Assembly: GCA_001051155.2 (NCBI GenBank)
Contig: JYIP02000008.1
Span: forward strand, 2,232,001 to 2,296,000
From: Chrysoporthe austroafricana
Lineage: Eukaryota > Ascomycota > Sordariomycetes > Diaporthales > Cryphonectriaceae
Length of the DNA stretch: 64,000 nt
Direction of reading: 5' to 3'
Positions 26,991 to 37,974 of the stretch are shown here, piece after piece (position 1 is the first letter of the stretch; every line of letters starts with the position of its first letter). The position numbers and the translations under genes are program-made. The notes under the pieces were generated by a model. It had not been told where the DNA came from. It searched no databases and saw only the letters and a list, made by a program, of their open reading frames with translations.

Positions 26991-28586
26991 TCATTCCTCC
27001 ACAGCATCACCGATATCCTCCGCCGTTCTCGTAGGCGTCCCGAAGCTCTCCAGTCCCCTCACCTCGGGTCTGGTCTGCGCACTAGCAGCATCGGTCCGCA
27101 ATGGCGATTGCTCCGCCAACGTCGCCGGATCCACAGCATGCTCGCTCTTGATGCCCATCGCAGACTGATATCTCATCCCTGCCTGGTTGAGAACGTCCTG
27201 AACCTCCCTCTCCCTATCCAAGATCTCTTTCCTTTCCTTCTCGATACCCTCTATACGTTTCCGCTTCGCAGCAACCTGCTCCTCCATTTCCTTGACCAAC
27301 TGCCTCATCCGCGCCAGGCTGTCACTCAGTTCCGGTAGGGGCTTCATCTTGGGAACCACCAACCTCCCCACCCTGCCGATGTCTTCCTCATCAGCGAGGC
27401 GATGCAGGCCATCCATGGCTGCCCTCGTCTGCGCAGCCTCGTACGCCGCCTTCCGCTCAGCGTCTGAGTCCGTATCTTCGTCTTCTGAAGCGCCTTCGGC
27501 CGCGTCGATCAGCTCCGCCATCTCACGCCTGTGCCGTCTCCTCGCCTCCTTCTCCCCTCGCTTCCCGAGCTCGAGCCGCCCGTCCTCCACGAACTCGTCA
27601 TAGCCCTCACCTAGATCTTCGTCTTCGGCAATCAACCGGGTATCGTCCTTCTTCTTCTTTGGTAGCAGAGAAATATAGCCATCCTCCTCCTCGGCATCTG
27701 ACTTGTAGGCGTTACCTTCCTTGGCAAGTCTCGCCCGCCTCTCCTTCTTCTCCCTGACCTCGGCTGCTGAGGGTATGTGTCCGGCTGCCGCACCGATTGT
27801 AGACATCGGGAGATCCGCCGACGGGACGAACACAGCGCCTTCCAGCTCTGCAGCATCAAGTGACATGGCCTCCGAGTCGTCGTCATGGATACGCAGCTTC
27901 TCCAGGTTTTGCGGCGTGTTCGGCGTGGACGACTGCAGCTCCTCGAGGTACTCCTTGCTATAGGACGGCCGCTCCTGCTCCGCGCCGAAGGACCGCGTGG
28001 GTAAACTCCGGCTGGAGAGTGACACGCGTGCCGCGCTGTTCTCCGTCGCGCGCTGGGCGAGGGTTGCCGCGGAAGGGTTCTTCTTAGGCGTGAAAGGCTT
28101 GGGGTCGGGCGCGTCGCCTGAGTCCTCGGTAACACCGAAGGAGAGGCGCGAGGAGGAGGCCTTCTTCTTGAGCTTGGTGGAACCCGAGCGGCTCACGGAG
28201 GGGCGTATCACGGCCGGCCGGGCGCCGTCTTCGTCTTCGTCCGCGGTCGCGACGGCGGAGGTCGCGCCGGACCCGCCATCTTCGTTGTCATTGTCGTTGA
28301 TGTTGATGCTCTTGCGAAGGGAAGAGGATTTGATCGGGCGGCGAGAGAACTTGACGGAAGAGGAGCTTGTATTTGTGGAAGAGGCTGTAGAGATAGAAAT
28401 ATGCGCATCAGCTAGCTGCCTTAAGCGGGAGAGGAAATCAGCAAAAAGGAGTTGGACTTGGTGAAGATGCAGAGGTGACTTACCATCATTCATGGGCTCA
28501 TCTTGAGCAGAGACGGAGACTGCTGTCGGCTCCTCATTCTCCTCTGACACCAGGATCTTGCGCGCTTTTCTCTTAGCTCCAAACAT
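26991..28586 (-). CDS. NTR2: Ntr2-like spliceosome disassembly factor
   Basis: Nuclear protein of 498 residues resembling the Nineteen-complex-related protein 2 (Ntr2/GCFC-associated) family, which works with Ntr1 and the helicase Prp43 to take apart post-splicing complexes. Exons are 28586-28484 and 28384-26991. The 99-base intron (GTAAGT...CTACAG) is a multiple of three with no stop, so retention would insert 33 residues in frame. The start MFGAKRKARKI is the usual family N-terminus. The middle is Ser- and charge-rich, with GYISLLP and a DLGEGYDEFVEDGRL motif shared by the family. The C-terminal third is a strong coiled coil (MRQLVKEMEEQVAAKRKRIEGIEKER, about residues 380-430). The gene is head-to-head with SmG, 238 bases apart. 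Family assignment rests on motif order and composition. Confidence 0.78.
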   Translation of the reverse strand: MFGAKRKARKILVSEENEEPTAVSVSAQDEPMNDGKSPLHLHQVQLLFADFLSRLRQLADAHISISTASSTNTSSSSVKFSRRPIKSSSLRKSININDNDNEDGGSGATSAVATADEDEDGARPAVIRPSVSRSGSTKLKKKASSSRLSFGVTEDSGDAPDPKPFTPKKNPSAATLAQRATENSAARVSLSSRSLPTRSFGAEQERPSYSKEYLEELQSSTPNTPQNLEKLRIHDDDSEAMSLDAAELEGAVFVPSADLPMSTIGAAAGHIPSAAEVREKKERRARLAKEGNAYKSDAEEEDGYISLLPKKKKDDTRLIAEDEDLGEGYDEFVEDGRLELGKRGEKEARRRHRREMAELIDAAEGASEDEDTDSDAERKAAYEAAQTRAAMDGLHRLADEEDIGRVGRLVVPKMKPLPELSDSLARMRQLVKEMEEQVAAKRKRIEGIEKERKEILDREREVQDVLNQAGMRYQSAMGIKSEHAVDPATLAEQSPLRTDAASAQTRPEVRGLESFGTPTRTAEDIGDAVEE

Positions 28587-28824
28587 CCTGACAGCCTCAA
28601 ACGGATGCTTGTCGCAAGACAACCGAGCGATTTATCGTCGAAGTTTAGTCGTGAGGGAGCCATCTCGGTGGGCAGGCAAGTAGGTCTTATCGGCCGCTTA
28701 TCGTTTCTACCGAGGTTTAGCCGGCGACTCGTAGTTTTGACCGCGGCGCGTCCAACATCACGGAGCTTCTTCCAACGACACCTCAGCCAACCCAAGTCGT
28801 CTTCAACATCTGCAGTACGGCAAG
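28587..28824. promoter_or_regulatory. bidirectional promoter NTR2 / SmG
   Basis: Only 238 bases separate the start codons of two splicing-related genes on opposite strands, so core promoters and 5' UTRs must be shared or overlap. No TATA box is obvious. Confidence 0.6.
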
Positions 28825-29286
28825 ATGGCTCCCGCTCAGCCAGAATTGAAGAAGGTATGACCTCCCTCCTACTCCAGCCAGAGAATTACCTGTCGTTCGT
28901 TCTTTAGCCCTTTCGACCACTGATATCAGCTATCTCCACGCTCCCTCGCAGGCTCTCTGACTCTGACATGGACCGGCACATACTGACAATGACCGTCATA
29001 GTACCTCGACAAGAGGCTGTTCGTGCAGCTTAACGGCAGTCGCAAGGTCATTGGTGTCCTGCGCGGCTACGACGTCTTCCTGAACATTGTACTGGATGAG
29101 GCTGTCGAGGAGAAGGATGGTGGGGAAAAGGTCCGGCTGGGCATGGTTGTGCGTATATACCTTTGAATTGTGATCGCATCTCTTTTATGAGGCTAATTAT
29201 CCCTGCAGGTGATCCGCGGAAACTCGGTTGTAATGCTGGAGGCTCTCGAGAGGATTGGCGGCGACGATAGGCAACACCGAGGTTAG
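28825..29286 (+). CDS. SNRPG: small nuclear ribonucleoprotein G (Sm core)
   Basis: SmG, one of the seven Sm ring proteins that bind the U-rich Sm site of U1, U2, U4 and U5 snRNAs. It has 84 residues, near the family size, from exons 28825-28854, 29002-29148 and 29209-29286 (introns 147 and 60 bases, both phase 0). Sm1 motif: KRLFVQLNGSRKVIGVLRGYDVFLN begins at about residue 14 (shown here as KRLFVQLNGSRKV and GYDVFLNIVLDEAV). Sm2 motif: GMVVIRGNSVVMLEALE. The third exon ends with an Arg/Asp-rich tail. The first exon encodes just ten residues (MAPAQPELKK). It shares a promoter region with NTR2. Confidence 0.95.
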
Positions 29287-31506
29287 AGCAACGGTCATGA
29301 CGGGCGTGTAGGCGCTGGAACAGGATTGCAAGGACGACACATTCTTGGCCACAACCATCACGTCTCTGACATCTAACGCGACGCGAGGGTGCAGCGCACG
29401 CTACGTATCGAGCACCCCATACATGAGGATCAACGCATCTTGAGACGGGATCCTCACGTTCAGTGCGGTACAGCTCCTGACTCGGTCGGCATTTTCGGCG
29501 ATACCCGTCCGACTCGCAAGATCGGACATTGAGTCCCTTGAGGAGCTGTTATTGTGCGGCCTACTACTTCTACTTCTGATGAAAGGCATTGCGCACTGCT
29601 GAGCGAACAGGGGATGAGGAAACAAGTAATCACAAAGTCTCGTCATTAACGGCTGGATAAACATACTATCAATTCGGATGCAGTCAGGTGCAGTCTTACT
29701 TGTGACCGTTGCTTTCAGTTTGCTGGTGTCCAATTATGCCTCGTGATTCCCGTCGCACAACATGAGTGATTGAATTTTCGTGTACCGTAAGTGACATGGG
29801 ACAGTTGCAAAGAACAAAAATGTATTAACGACAATGCCTCAGCATACTTCAAACCACCGCGATATATCTGGCTGAGATACAAGACAACAGCGGTGTCTTG
29901 TACAAAAACGGTTGAGCTCGTTCGTCATCCTCCGTCGAATAACATTTCTCCTCCTGTAGTTGGAATGGGAGGTAGGCATTGCCAGAGGCGCCGTCGATAG
30001 ACGTGATGAATCATATTCAGACCGCATTCTCTCTCTAGACAGCGTTTCTTCCAACGAAACGCGTATGCTCGCTTGCCCCTCAGTAAGTCTTTGAAGGTAG
30101 AGACGACATGCTGAATGCATGCTGAACTAGTTGTAGCTTCGTTGAGCTCGGCGTCCCCCAGAGCGAGGTGGGTGTGTTCAAATTACAGAAACCGCAACAA
30201 TTCTGCGGTCTCGAGGTCATCTTTGCGTGGATAATATGTAAAACCCATCATAAAAGATGCCGAGACATTTAAAAATGACCAGAAATGCAAAAGGCACCCG
30301 TTGCGCCTCGGAGTTGGACCGAGACTCGAACGGAAACACTCCAGCCTGTATCCAGAAGGAGAAGCGAGTGGAGGTGTTTTCGACCGGGGCAAACTACCGC
30401 TAGGCCATCTGCGCGGGTCACCAGACCTTTCATTTTCAGCCTTGCATATTGGGGTGCTGCTGGCCCTTATATGTCTTTGCAGTAGCTTAAAGAGCTCAAG
30501 CTTATTTCTTGCTCACCGCTCAGCAGCTCACAGGCTTCAATCACTCACATCTCATCCAAGTCCATACCATTACCTCCTGAAACTTGACGACCTCTCCAGG
30601 CTCTCACAGAACCTCACATATCATCTCAGCCTTTTCCACCCATTCCTCTACACCCTGTATCGCAACACCTGATCACACCGTCGCCTGCCTTGTTTCCATT
30701 GTCTGCTTTCACTCAGAACATCCTCTTTCCACTAACTCGCTAACACAAGAATCAACAGGGCCGACAAAATTGCGCCGGACGATATTCTATGTAACCACTT
30801 GAGCAACGAATAAAGAAAGACGATCAGATGGCTGAATATTCCTCGAGATTCAGCCCATATTCTCGGCGGCCGACTACAAGAGGCTCCCAAAATGCCATCT
30901 ATAAGATCCTGTGCCTCTCAGAAACGCTCACAGTCTCAAGTTCGACGGTATCCTCCCCAGCAACGGCAGCATACTGTTCGATACTCAGTGTTCATTACTC
31001 GCTATAGACGGCTCCTTGTGTCGAGACTTGTTCGACCGTGATCCCGTACCTCGCCGACTCAATGAAACAACCGACCACAAGCCATACAGGAGTTAGCCGG
31101 TCAGTCTCAGTGACGTCCTGTCGCCTCTACTCGACACAAGCAACAGCGTGTCCTTTAGTCGTCTCTATCACCTTGATGGAAGCAAAGACTCCAAACTTTC
31201 AGGGTTCTATATACTGCAGCGTGCCATAATTTCTGTCTGAGCTGTTATAATACTAATATGCCTAAGTAGGATGAAACACATGTGTGAGTGGAGGGCAACA
31301 GAAAACAGAAAACATCTCACCGCTCGGTAAGCCGGCTTCGATGTGCCCAAGAACAATATTCATGGCTTCTTCTTCTCACTTGGCAATCGTCATGGGATGA
31401 AAAGCATACACACTTGAAGACATGGTATACCCGAATTTATATTACTCCCGTGAGACTTGAGTACGTGTTGAATCGTATTAGCATGAGCACTACACGAACC
31501 CTTATC
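29287..31506. other. 2.2 kb intergenic region
   Basis: No protein gene is supported. On the minus strand between about 30310 and 30412 there are sequences matching tRNA A-box (TGGCCTAGCGG) and B-box (GTTCGAGTC) consensus motifs, but the arms do not pair into a cloverleaf. C/T-rich stretches fill 30500-30750. Confidence 0.5.
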
Positions 31507-33012
31507 TTACGGCTTGTTTATATTCTCCTCATCCCTTACGTCCTCTCTTGACATCCTAATCTCCTGGCTCTGCTCCAGCTCCGACAAAACTACCCACGTC
31601 GGAAAGACACTAATTAGAAGTACTCCGAAGTTCACCCCGATACTCACAAAATGATTAACATTAGCCTCAGATTGCATAGCCCACGCGACTGTTTGGCCCA
31701 GCGCCTCGAAGCCCCGTAGTATACCCGTATGCCGCGACACGGAGGACAGGTCGGTGGTATACTGCCCAACAAGCCAGTACAGGAACTGTTGGAAAGCCTG
31801 GCCGGCGAAAGTCCAGAAAAAGACGAGCGCGTAGGATGCATTGAAGCCGCCAGTGAACCAGTCAAACACCGGGCTGGTGGGTGCCTCGTAGTATCGTTTC
31901 TGGAGGATGATTGCCCAGATCCACGTCCCAGTCAGTACCAGAACGATGGCCGAGAATGCAATGTTGGCCCGGGCCCTGATGTGGATTTTCTGGCAGTCGA
32001 GGAGCGAGGCGATCAAGAAGGAGCTGAAGATGCCCGCAAAGTTTGTGAAAAATGAGGAGAAAGCCCGCGCCCGGACGGTGAAGTAGTCCGTGAGCCAGGT
32101 GCTGAGGAGGCCATTGTAAAAGTAGCTGATGAAGAAGGCCGGGAGCAAGAGGACAATCCGTCGTGATTTTAACAGCTCGAACACGGCTTTGAACTCAGCT
32201 GCCAGGGTGGGTGCTTTATCAATGACAACCCTGCTGCCGTCCTTACGCCAGACCTTTTCGGCCGGGCTGAGGCAAAGTGCAATTGGAAGGCCTAAGCACA
32301 TTATGACAATGAAGGCGATGTAAGTTGAGGAGCTGACCGAACCGGAGGTGGATTTTTGCGCGTTCAGACTGAGGTTGATGGCCCCTCCGACGATGGGGCC
32401 GGCCGCCTTTGCCGTCTGCCAGATGGCCAGATAGAAGGCTCTGTCACTCGGGCTGGGATAGCCAATGATGATAGCAGCCTCAGCTGCCCAGAAGAATCCC
32501 GCTGATAGACCACATAATGCGCTGCCGAATAGCATAAACCAAGTCACCGCCCTAACATTATTGACGTACAGGCCAGCGCCGTAGAGGGGATATCCAACGG
32601 CGCCGAGCGCCAGGCCATATCGCAGACCGATGCGGTTGTTGATGGCTCCGGCGGCGATGCAGACGATGAAGAAGAGGCCATATACTAAGGCGTTGGCAGC
32701 GGAGACGGCGTACGGTTCTGCAGCTCCTCCAGCGCCCAAGTTGTTGAGCGCATCCCACATGCCCGGTGCGGTAAAGGAGACACCACAGGCTACGGCGATC
32801 TGGAATGGGACGGACCGGAAGGCAGAAGTGAGCTGCTTCGCTGGCGAACGCTCTTGGTCGCTGTGTCTATCTACATCGTATGCACTTGACGACTCGATGG
32901 TTGAATCTCTCATTTCAGGGGTGGTGATGCAGGCGCCGTAGTCCCGTGCTGGTGGTGTTTTTTGCAAGAAGGGAGTTGGAGTTTTCCAATGCGAATTTGA
33001 ATGAGAGGTCAT
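31507..33012 (-). CDS. UNC-93-like / DUF895 MFS membrane protein
   Basis: Polytopic membrane protein of 501 residues, single exon, of the fungal UNC-93-like (DUF895) branch of the major facilitator superfamily. Transport substrate unknown. A polar N-terminus of about 55 residues precedes helices starting at PFQIAVACGVSFTAPGMWDALNNLGAGG, of which PGMWDALNNLG is the family hallmark. Further marks are NRIGLRYGLALGA, FWAAEAAIIIGYPSPSDR (loop 4-5) and AIWQTAKAAGPIVGGAINLSLN (in part). Eleven or twelve helices can be counted. I start it at 33012 (MTSHSNS); the frame is open further upstream to 33195, but that segment includes a Lys/Arg run that mirrors a plain T-rich DNA tract and is probably leader. 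It stands alone between long gene-free flanks. Confidence 0.85.
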   Translation of the reverse strand: MTSHSNSHWKTPTPFLQKTPPARDYGACITTPEMRDSTIESSSAYDVDRHSDQERSPAKQLTSAFRSVPFQIAVACGVSFTAPGMWDALNNLGAGGAAEPYAVSAANALVYGLFFIVCIAAGAINNRIGLRYGLALGAVGYPLYGAGLYVNNVRAVTWFMLFGSALCGLSAGFFWAAEAAIIIGYPSPSDRAFYLAIWQTAKAAGPIVGGAINLSLNAQKSTSGSVSSSTYIAFIVIMCLGLPIALCLSPAEKVWRKDGSRVVIDKAPTLAAEFKAVFELLKSRRIVLLLPAFFISYFYNGLLSTWLTDYFTVRARAFSSFFTNFAGIFSSFLIASLLDCQKIHIRARANIAFSAIVLVLTGTWIWAIILQKRYYEAPTSPVFDWFTGGFNASYALVFFWTFAGQAFQQFLYWLVGQYTTDLSSVSRHTGILRGFEALGQTVAWAMQSEANVNHFVSIGVNFGVLLISVFPTWVVLSELEQSQEIRMSREDVRDEENINKP

Positions 33013-34698
33013 TGCGTGTATGTCCCATTTAGTCGTTTCTTTTCTCTTTTTTTTTTTCCTCTTTCTCTTCTTCCCGTCTCTATTTCCAGACGTAATAGGC
33101 GGGACGTCCATACGCAACTTTAGCAATCCATTACGAGATCGCGGAGCAACTCCGCAGTGCAGAAGAATTTGTAAATGCTGTAACCGATCACGCAATAGCT
33201 AGCATAGTAGTACCTGATGACTGAGGCCCCACTCCCAATATTGCGCCGCTGGCTTCTGAGTCGTAAAAACTTGGTACATGGCCACAATCAATAACATCCT
33301 CCGCTTAAATGTCCACCTAGGTAATCAAGATTAGTTCATATGTAACCGTTTCAGCACAAGAGAATGCTTAATGGGAGACTGAAAAAACTCAAAATTCTGT
33401 CCTGGATATCAGACCGGCTATTATCGCTTCAAATAGTTTCAAACACGGCTCAGAAAGCCAGAAGATTTTGAAGAGTGTTACGAATTGTCTATGTAAATAC
33501 CTAGGTATCTTCTTACCTACTTCTTAGGACTATGCGATGCTGCCCACGAGACCACCGCATACAACGCGCGCTATCCTTCATTTAAGAAGATATCTACGTA
33601 GGTAATTGAGGCTACTTTCGTACCAAATTTATGTCTTGCAGTAAAAACGCCATTTCAAATCAACATACGTCTATTTTTTTTTTAAAAAAAAATCTTGTTA
33701 TGAGGTCCGGACAAGTCAGCCGTAAGCTGAACTGCTCGTATTGTTGTAGCTCTCTCTCTCTCTCTCTCTCTTTTTAAGAGCTAGAATAAGAAGATAGATT
33801 CTTCCTTCTCTCTACTTTTGTTCTTGATATTTCGTTGCAAAGCTGTTGTGCAGGGTATACTGTCTCCTGTGGCTTATCCGAGGCGCTGCAGATGTGTGCT
33901 CTCATAGTGGTGGAGTGTGCTCCCAATCACCTGTGTAGAATGGATGAGGTCTTCTATTCCAAGTATATGCAGGGAGTAATGAGTCGGTCGCAATAGTGGT
34001 AGACTCGGACTATTTGGTTCTGACACGAAGGCAACACGAGACCCAGGCGTTGAGAGTTGCAATGCTGCCTCCAACACTCTGACAGAGACCGCGTCCACAT
34101 GTCACTAGATCGCGTCTAACTCTTGAGTTTGATGATCACCATTGTGTCTGAGAGGGTGCTGGGTGCGATCCGTTGTTCACTTCTCGAATGCTCCTGAGCA
34201 AGAAGTGAGTACGTAGCTAGACGAACCCCAAGTCAGGACGCATTAAGCGTCATCTTTGCGACCCCAAGTACCCACCAAAACGAGGGGGCTGGCCCTCAAG
34301 TTGCAGTGCCGCCAAGTAGATTGCTGACACATGATCAAGAGGCTGCGTGCTGCCTGATAATATTCTAGTCGAGGCCGACGAGCTTAACCGTTCTGGGCTG
34401 CGCGCCGCCAGGGGCGGCACAGCAATCTCGGATCCTCCAGGCAGCACACCACTTTGTTGAGTCACGATGCGTAAATGCGCAACCTCAAAGGAAGGGATCC
34501 GGAGATTCGCGCTGCCCGACTCACTGACTGAGTGTTGTCGATGGTTCAAAACTCACACCCTCTCCAGGCAACTGTCATTCTGCGCAGCACTCTGCGCTTG
34601 GCGGAGCCCATCTTACCTACTCCGTTGCGGCACGCCCAATAGCTGTGTACATAAACTTAGATTCCCTCCCATCCATTGCCAACTCTCCGTCCTCAGTC
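33013..34698. other. 1.7 kb intergenic region with CT microsatellite
   Basis: AT-rich, with short TACCTAGGTA-type sequences near 33315 and 33500, T- and A-runs near 33670-33690, and the CT repeat at 33750-33771. No gene is seen. Confidence 0.5.
33750..33771. repeat. (CT)11 microsatellite
   Basis: Eleven CT units followed by a T run. Simple-sequence tract with no coding role. Confidence 0.9.
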
Positions 34699-35160
34699 AT
34701 GTCCTGCAACAGCTGCTATGGCTGCGGCGACCCTCGCATGCCGCGTGCACCCCCCGTCAACCTCAACGTCGGCTCCAACATGTCCTCACCAGGCGCGTCA
34801 ATCCAAAATGGCCGCATCGTGCGCCACCGCCGCAGACGCTTTTTCAACTTCGAGCTCTACCGTCTCTCGCGGCTCATCCAGCATCCGTCCCAGATGACCT
34901 TCCGGGAGCTGTGCGTCATCATGCTGGGCGTGTACGCTCTGTACCGCTTCTATTTCACGGGAGGTCAGATCTGGGACTTGACGGCGGGGCGGGAAGTACA
35001 GACCTTGTGCTATGGGATGAGTTTCGTGGGTTGTGGATGGGACCTGCTCTGGAAGATGCTGTACTTGCTTGGGGTCTGGTTGGGACAGGTCATCCCCTGG
35101 GGTCTCATATGCGCTGTGGTGGTTTTCTTTGGGGAAGAGGTGATGAAACGGAAAGGATGA
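34699..35160 (+). CDS. small membrane protein of unknown function
   Basis: Single-exon protein of 153 residues, not recognised. It begins with a Cys-rich motif (MSCNSCYGCGDPR), then a Pro/Asn-rich stretch and a basic patch (RHRRRRFFNFELYR). Two hydrophobic segments follow: FRELCVIMLGVYALYRFYF (about residues 66-84) and LLYLL-GVWLGQVIPWGLICAVVVFF toward the end (about 120-143). The C-terminus is short and charged (GEEVMKRKG). The basic patch just before the first helix suggests a cytosolic N-terminus. The frame is open upstream, but the first ATG is at 34699. Coding-like GC bias supports it; no homologue comes to mind. Confidence 0.6.
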   Translation: MSCNSCYGCGDPRMPRAPPVNLNVGSNMSSPGASIQNGRIVRHRRRRFFNFELYRLSRLIQHPSQMTFRELCVIMLGVYALYRFYFTGGQIWDLTAGREVQTLCYGMSFVGCGWDLLWKMLYLLGVWLGQVIPWGLICAVVVFFGEEVMKRKG

Positions 35161-37129
35161 GTTGAAGACCAGCGAGTCGTGGAGGTAAGATGGGTATACC
35201 GAGATTTGCACGGACGGGGATGAGTTTGCAAATTCGGCACAGAGAGTTAGTTGATCGACATTGGCAGAGAACTCCTGTCAACTTGCTGTTAACATGTTCC
35301 TGTGGTTTGAGTGTGTCCTTAGAAAACTAGAGCTGGGGGGTGGGAAGAACTAACGCAGAACTTCAGAGATAATTCGCGATATGTAACTCTTCGGCCCGTG
35401 TGCCTAGTGAAGCATCATGTCAAACTCATTAAACTATACATTCGCCGCTTGCAACTCATGAAGCGTTCTCAAAGCAATCTCCTCTTTCACTGTGTAAATT
35501 CGTCGTCAATTAATTGCTTGTAGAATGCTCTTAACTACTGGGTGCCTGGGCTTCGGCGAGGCCTCCCGCTGGTCAAGGATAACTAAAGACTTTATACTTA
35601 TCCTTTCGATCCAATGAAGAGTCAAAACGCTTCCGACTTCCTCATGACCCAAGTAATTATGATGTCAAAAAATGAAAAAGAAAAAAAAAAGAGGGTGGGC
35701 CAAAAAAAAAAAAAAGGTCAACACCACACTTCACCTCAGTCAGAGTATTTCAATTTCTACAATATAAGTTCTTATTGCCGTTGAAACTCGAAGAATGAAT
35801 GACAAGCCACATTCGCGGCTATGGTGGAGCTACATACGCAACCACTCGCCATGTTAGTGTCTTGTAGCGATCGCATAATCTCTTTGGCAGCCCGTCGGTA
35901 ATAAAGCGCTGTAAGGACAGGTTTCAACGCATCATTGCCGATCTTGATCCGCAGGTGCTCGATCCTTCAAACTCCTACCACAATCACGCCATCGTTCTGC
36001 CAGTCTTTGTCGCCGAAAACGGTCACAGGTTTATCTTTCGTGTTGCTCAACGAAGCAATGTACAACCCGATCAAGGCCATCAAGACGATTGCGGGCCGAG
36101 AGGGTATATCTGAGGGGCGCGCCATTGGCTGGCAAAGAAACGTTCTGGGGGAGAAGCGCCACGCCCACTTCCTTCGGCCTCGAGTCTCCATCACATCTGC
36201 CGACAAAATCTGGAAAGAAACTCTTAGTATATTTATAGAATTTTTGATATATCATAAGTTCAAATTTCTGTGCCTTCCTCGAACCCCTCATCCGATGCCT
36301 CAAGCCCAGATGATCCCATCTCAATGAGTGAATGGCATAGCACAAACGTCATGGAAGTCATACGAAGGATGAATCTTCGTTTAGAGATGGATGGAGCCTC
36401 AAAGATGAGTAGATGGTCGAAAGCAATCATCAGAGTCAGCACTTACAATGTGTCGCTCTAGTGCTGTCTGCTCATGAACAGGATAGCAAAGATTTCTCGG
36501 AGATGCAGGATCTCAGCTGCTGGGGAGATTTGGTCAAGGCTCAAATCCGCCCTCGGCTTGCTGGTGAACGGCCGCGTCAGACGGCCCGTTTGAAGATCCT
36601 CCGGCAACAAGTGCCGCTGTGCTGTCGTGCTCATGTGAGCTAACACCACTGCAGGATTCTAGCTTTGCTTTTATAAATAATTCCTACGAAAATTACGACC
36701 CACTAAAAACCAGGGCCACTTGCATATATGGTTAATCATGAAGGTCGGACTGCGACTGAATGAAACTACTACATCTGGCTAGAACCAGACATGGGTGATG
36801 AAGGAGCTGTAGGAATCGATGGTTGATGGATGAGACTCAGAATAGAGCCGATCCACTAAAATGTCAATAATTTTTGCTCGTGGCCTCCAAGGCTTCCTGG
36901 CATCAAAACACCGGCAGTCGCCACGTGTTGAGGACAGACCAATATCCATGTTCGTGTTTCTGGTCTGATTTTGTGCACCTGAGTTAGTTTTTTTTTCCCC
37001 CTTCCATTTTTCTCTTGGAAACTTCGGAGATTATATACAAGAGCTCAGTCTTTCGCCGAGGAAGTCAGCAAGAAACATTGCTGGGAGGAGTCGGAGCTAA
37101 CAAGTAGGACCCCGTTGTCCGAACTGACA
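35161..37129. other. 2 kb intergenic region
   Basis: AT-rich with several A-runs (35661-35690 and 35702-35715) and a C/T-rich stretch before the C2H2 gene. Open frames around 35935-36640 on both strands show no motif or coding bias. No gene is supported. Confidence 0.5.
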
Positions 37130-37974
37130 ATGGATATCAGTAGTCAATATTATGCTGCTGCGGATTTTGCGTCCAGACCATTGCAGCATCCACAGCCTCT
37201 ACCCTTTATCTTGCCGGAGCCTCTGGGCTCGCTCCCGCCTCCAGAAAGAAGACCATCACTAGCTCTGATTCGAGACAATTTGGAACGTTCTGTATCTCCC
37301 GGGCCAGATCACGATCCATGGTCAAAAGGAAAACTGCGCCATGCACACAGAGGACAGCGAGATGGTACACGCCGAATTTTCCCGTCGTTGACACCTCCGA
37401 ACGAGTTGAGACGAAGGCAGAGCATCGGGGCTCTAGGGACTCGCTTGTTACCACCTCCTCTATCCATGGGCGCTCTCCAGCGGCCAGCCAGCGCATTGGG
37501 TCTTCACGATACTTCGTTTCGGACTCATTCGAGGAGCACGAGCAGAAGTAGCTCGTTGAGCCTTGTATCACACCTGTCTTCTCAATCGCAAACCTTTCTG
37601 GAAAACGGCTATTCGGCATCTACAGTGCATACGTCGGGTCCCATTCGATATAGATGCAATCAATGTCCAGAAAGCTTTGTATCTAATGGAGCTCTGAAGA
37701 AGCACAAGAACACGCATTTGGAGAGGAAATATCGTTGCACGTGTGGCCTAGCATATACGACTCTGTCTGTTCTACGTGTGAGTTCGAACTGCTAAATTTT
37801 GCCATAAGACGTCTAAATGAGACTAAATGCTAGGCTTCCTTATCCTAGAAACACCAAGTTTTAAAAGGATGCGATACCATTCCTACCGAATGGTTGCAAA
37901 GCCGTTCAACAACTTTGGAGAGCAAAGAACTGCTCAATTTTAACGACTTTCAATCATTGTTACAATATGGATGA
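37130..37974 (+). CDS. C2H2 zinc-finger protein
   Basis: Probable nuclear DNA-binding protein of 257 residues from exons 37130-37777 and 37849-37974 (intron 71 bases, GTGAGT...TAG, phase 0). The first 170 residues are Pro/Ser/Arg-rich and low in complexity. A classical finger follows (YRCNQCPESFVSNGALKKHKNTH; C-x2-C-x12-H-x3-H, about residues 179-200). A second, atypical finger YRCTCGLAYTTLSVLRKHQ has only one residue between its cysteines and is completed by splicing. The C-terminal exon adds about 40 residues without motif. The short length and two fingers are common in lineage-specific fungal regulators. Targets are unknown. The start at 37130 is the first ATG; the frame's earlier TTG is not used. 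Confidence 0.75.

Noticed and set aside
30310..30412. tRNA-like A-box and B-box on the minus strand
   Set aside because: The T arm has just one good base pair beside the loop, the D stem does not pair, and the acceptor ends do not match, so no functional tRNA can be folded. It might be a decayed tRNA-derived piece.
33013..33195. N-terminal extension of the UNC-93-like protein with a Lys/Arg run
   Set aside because: The basic run is a translation of a T-rich leader tract; the later Met gives a normal family length.
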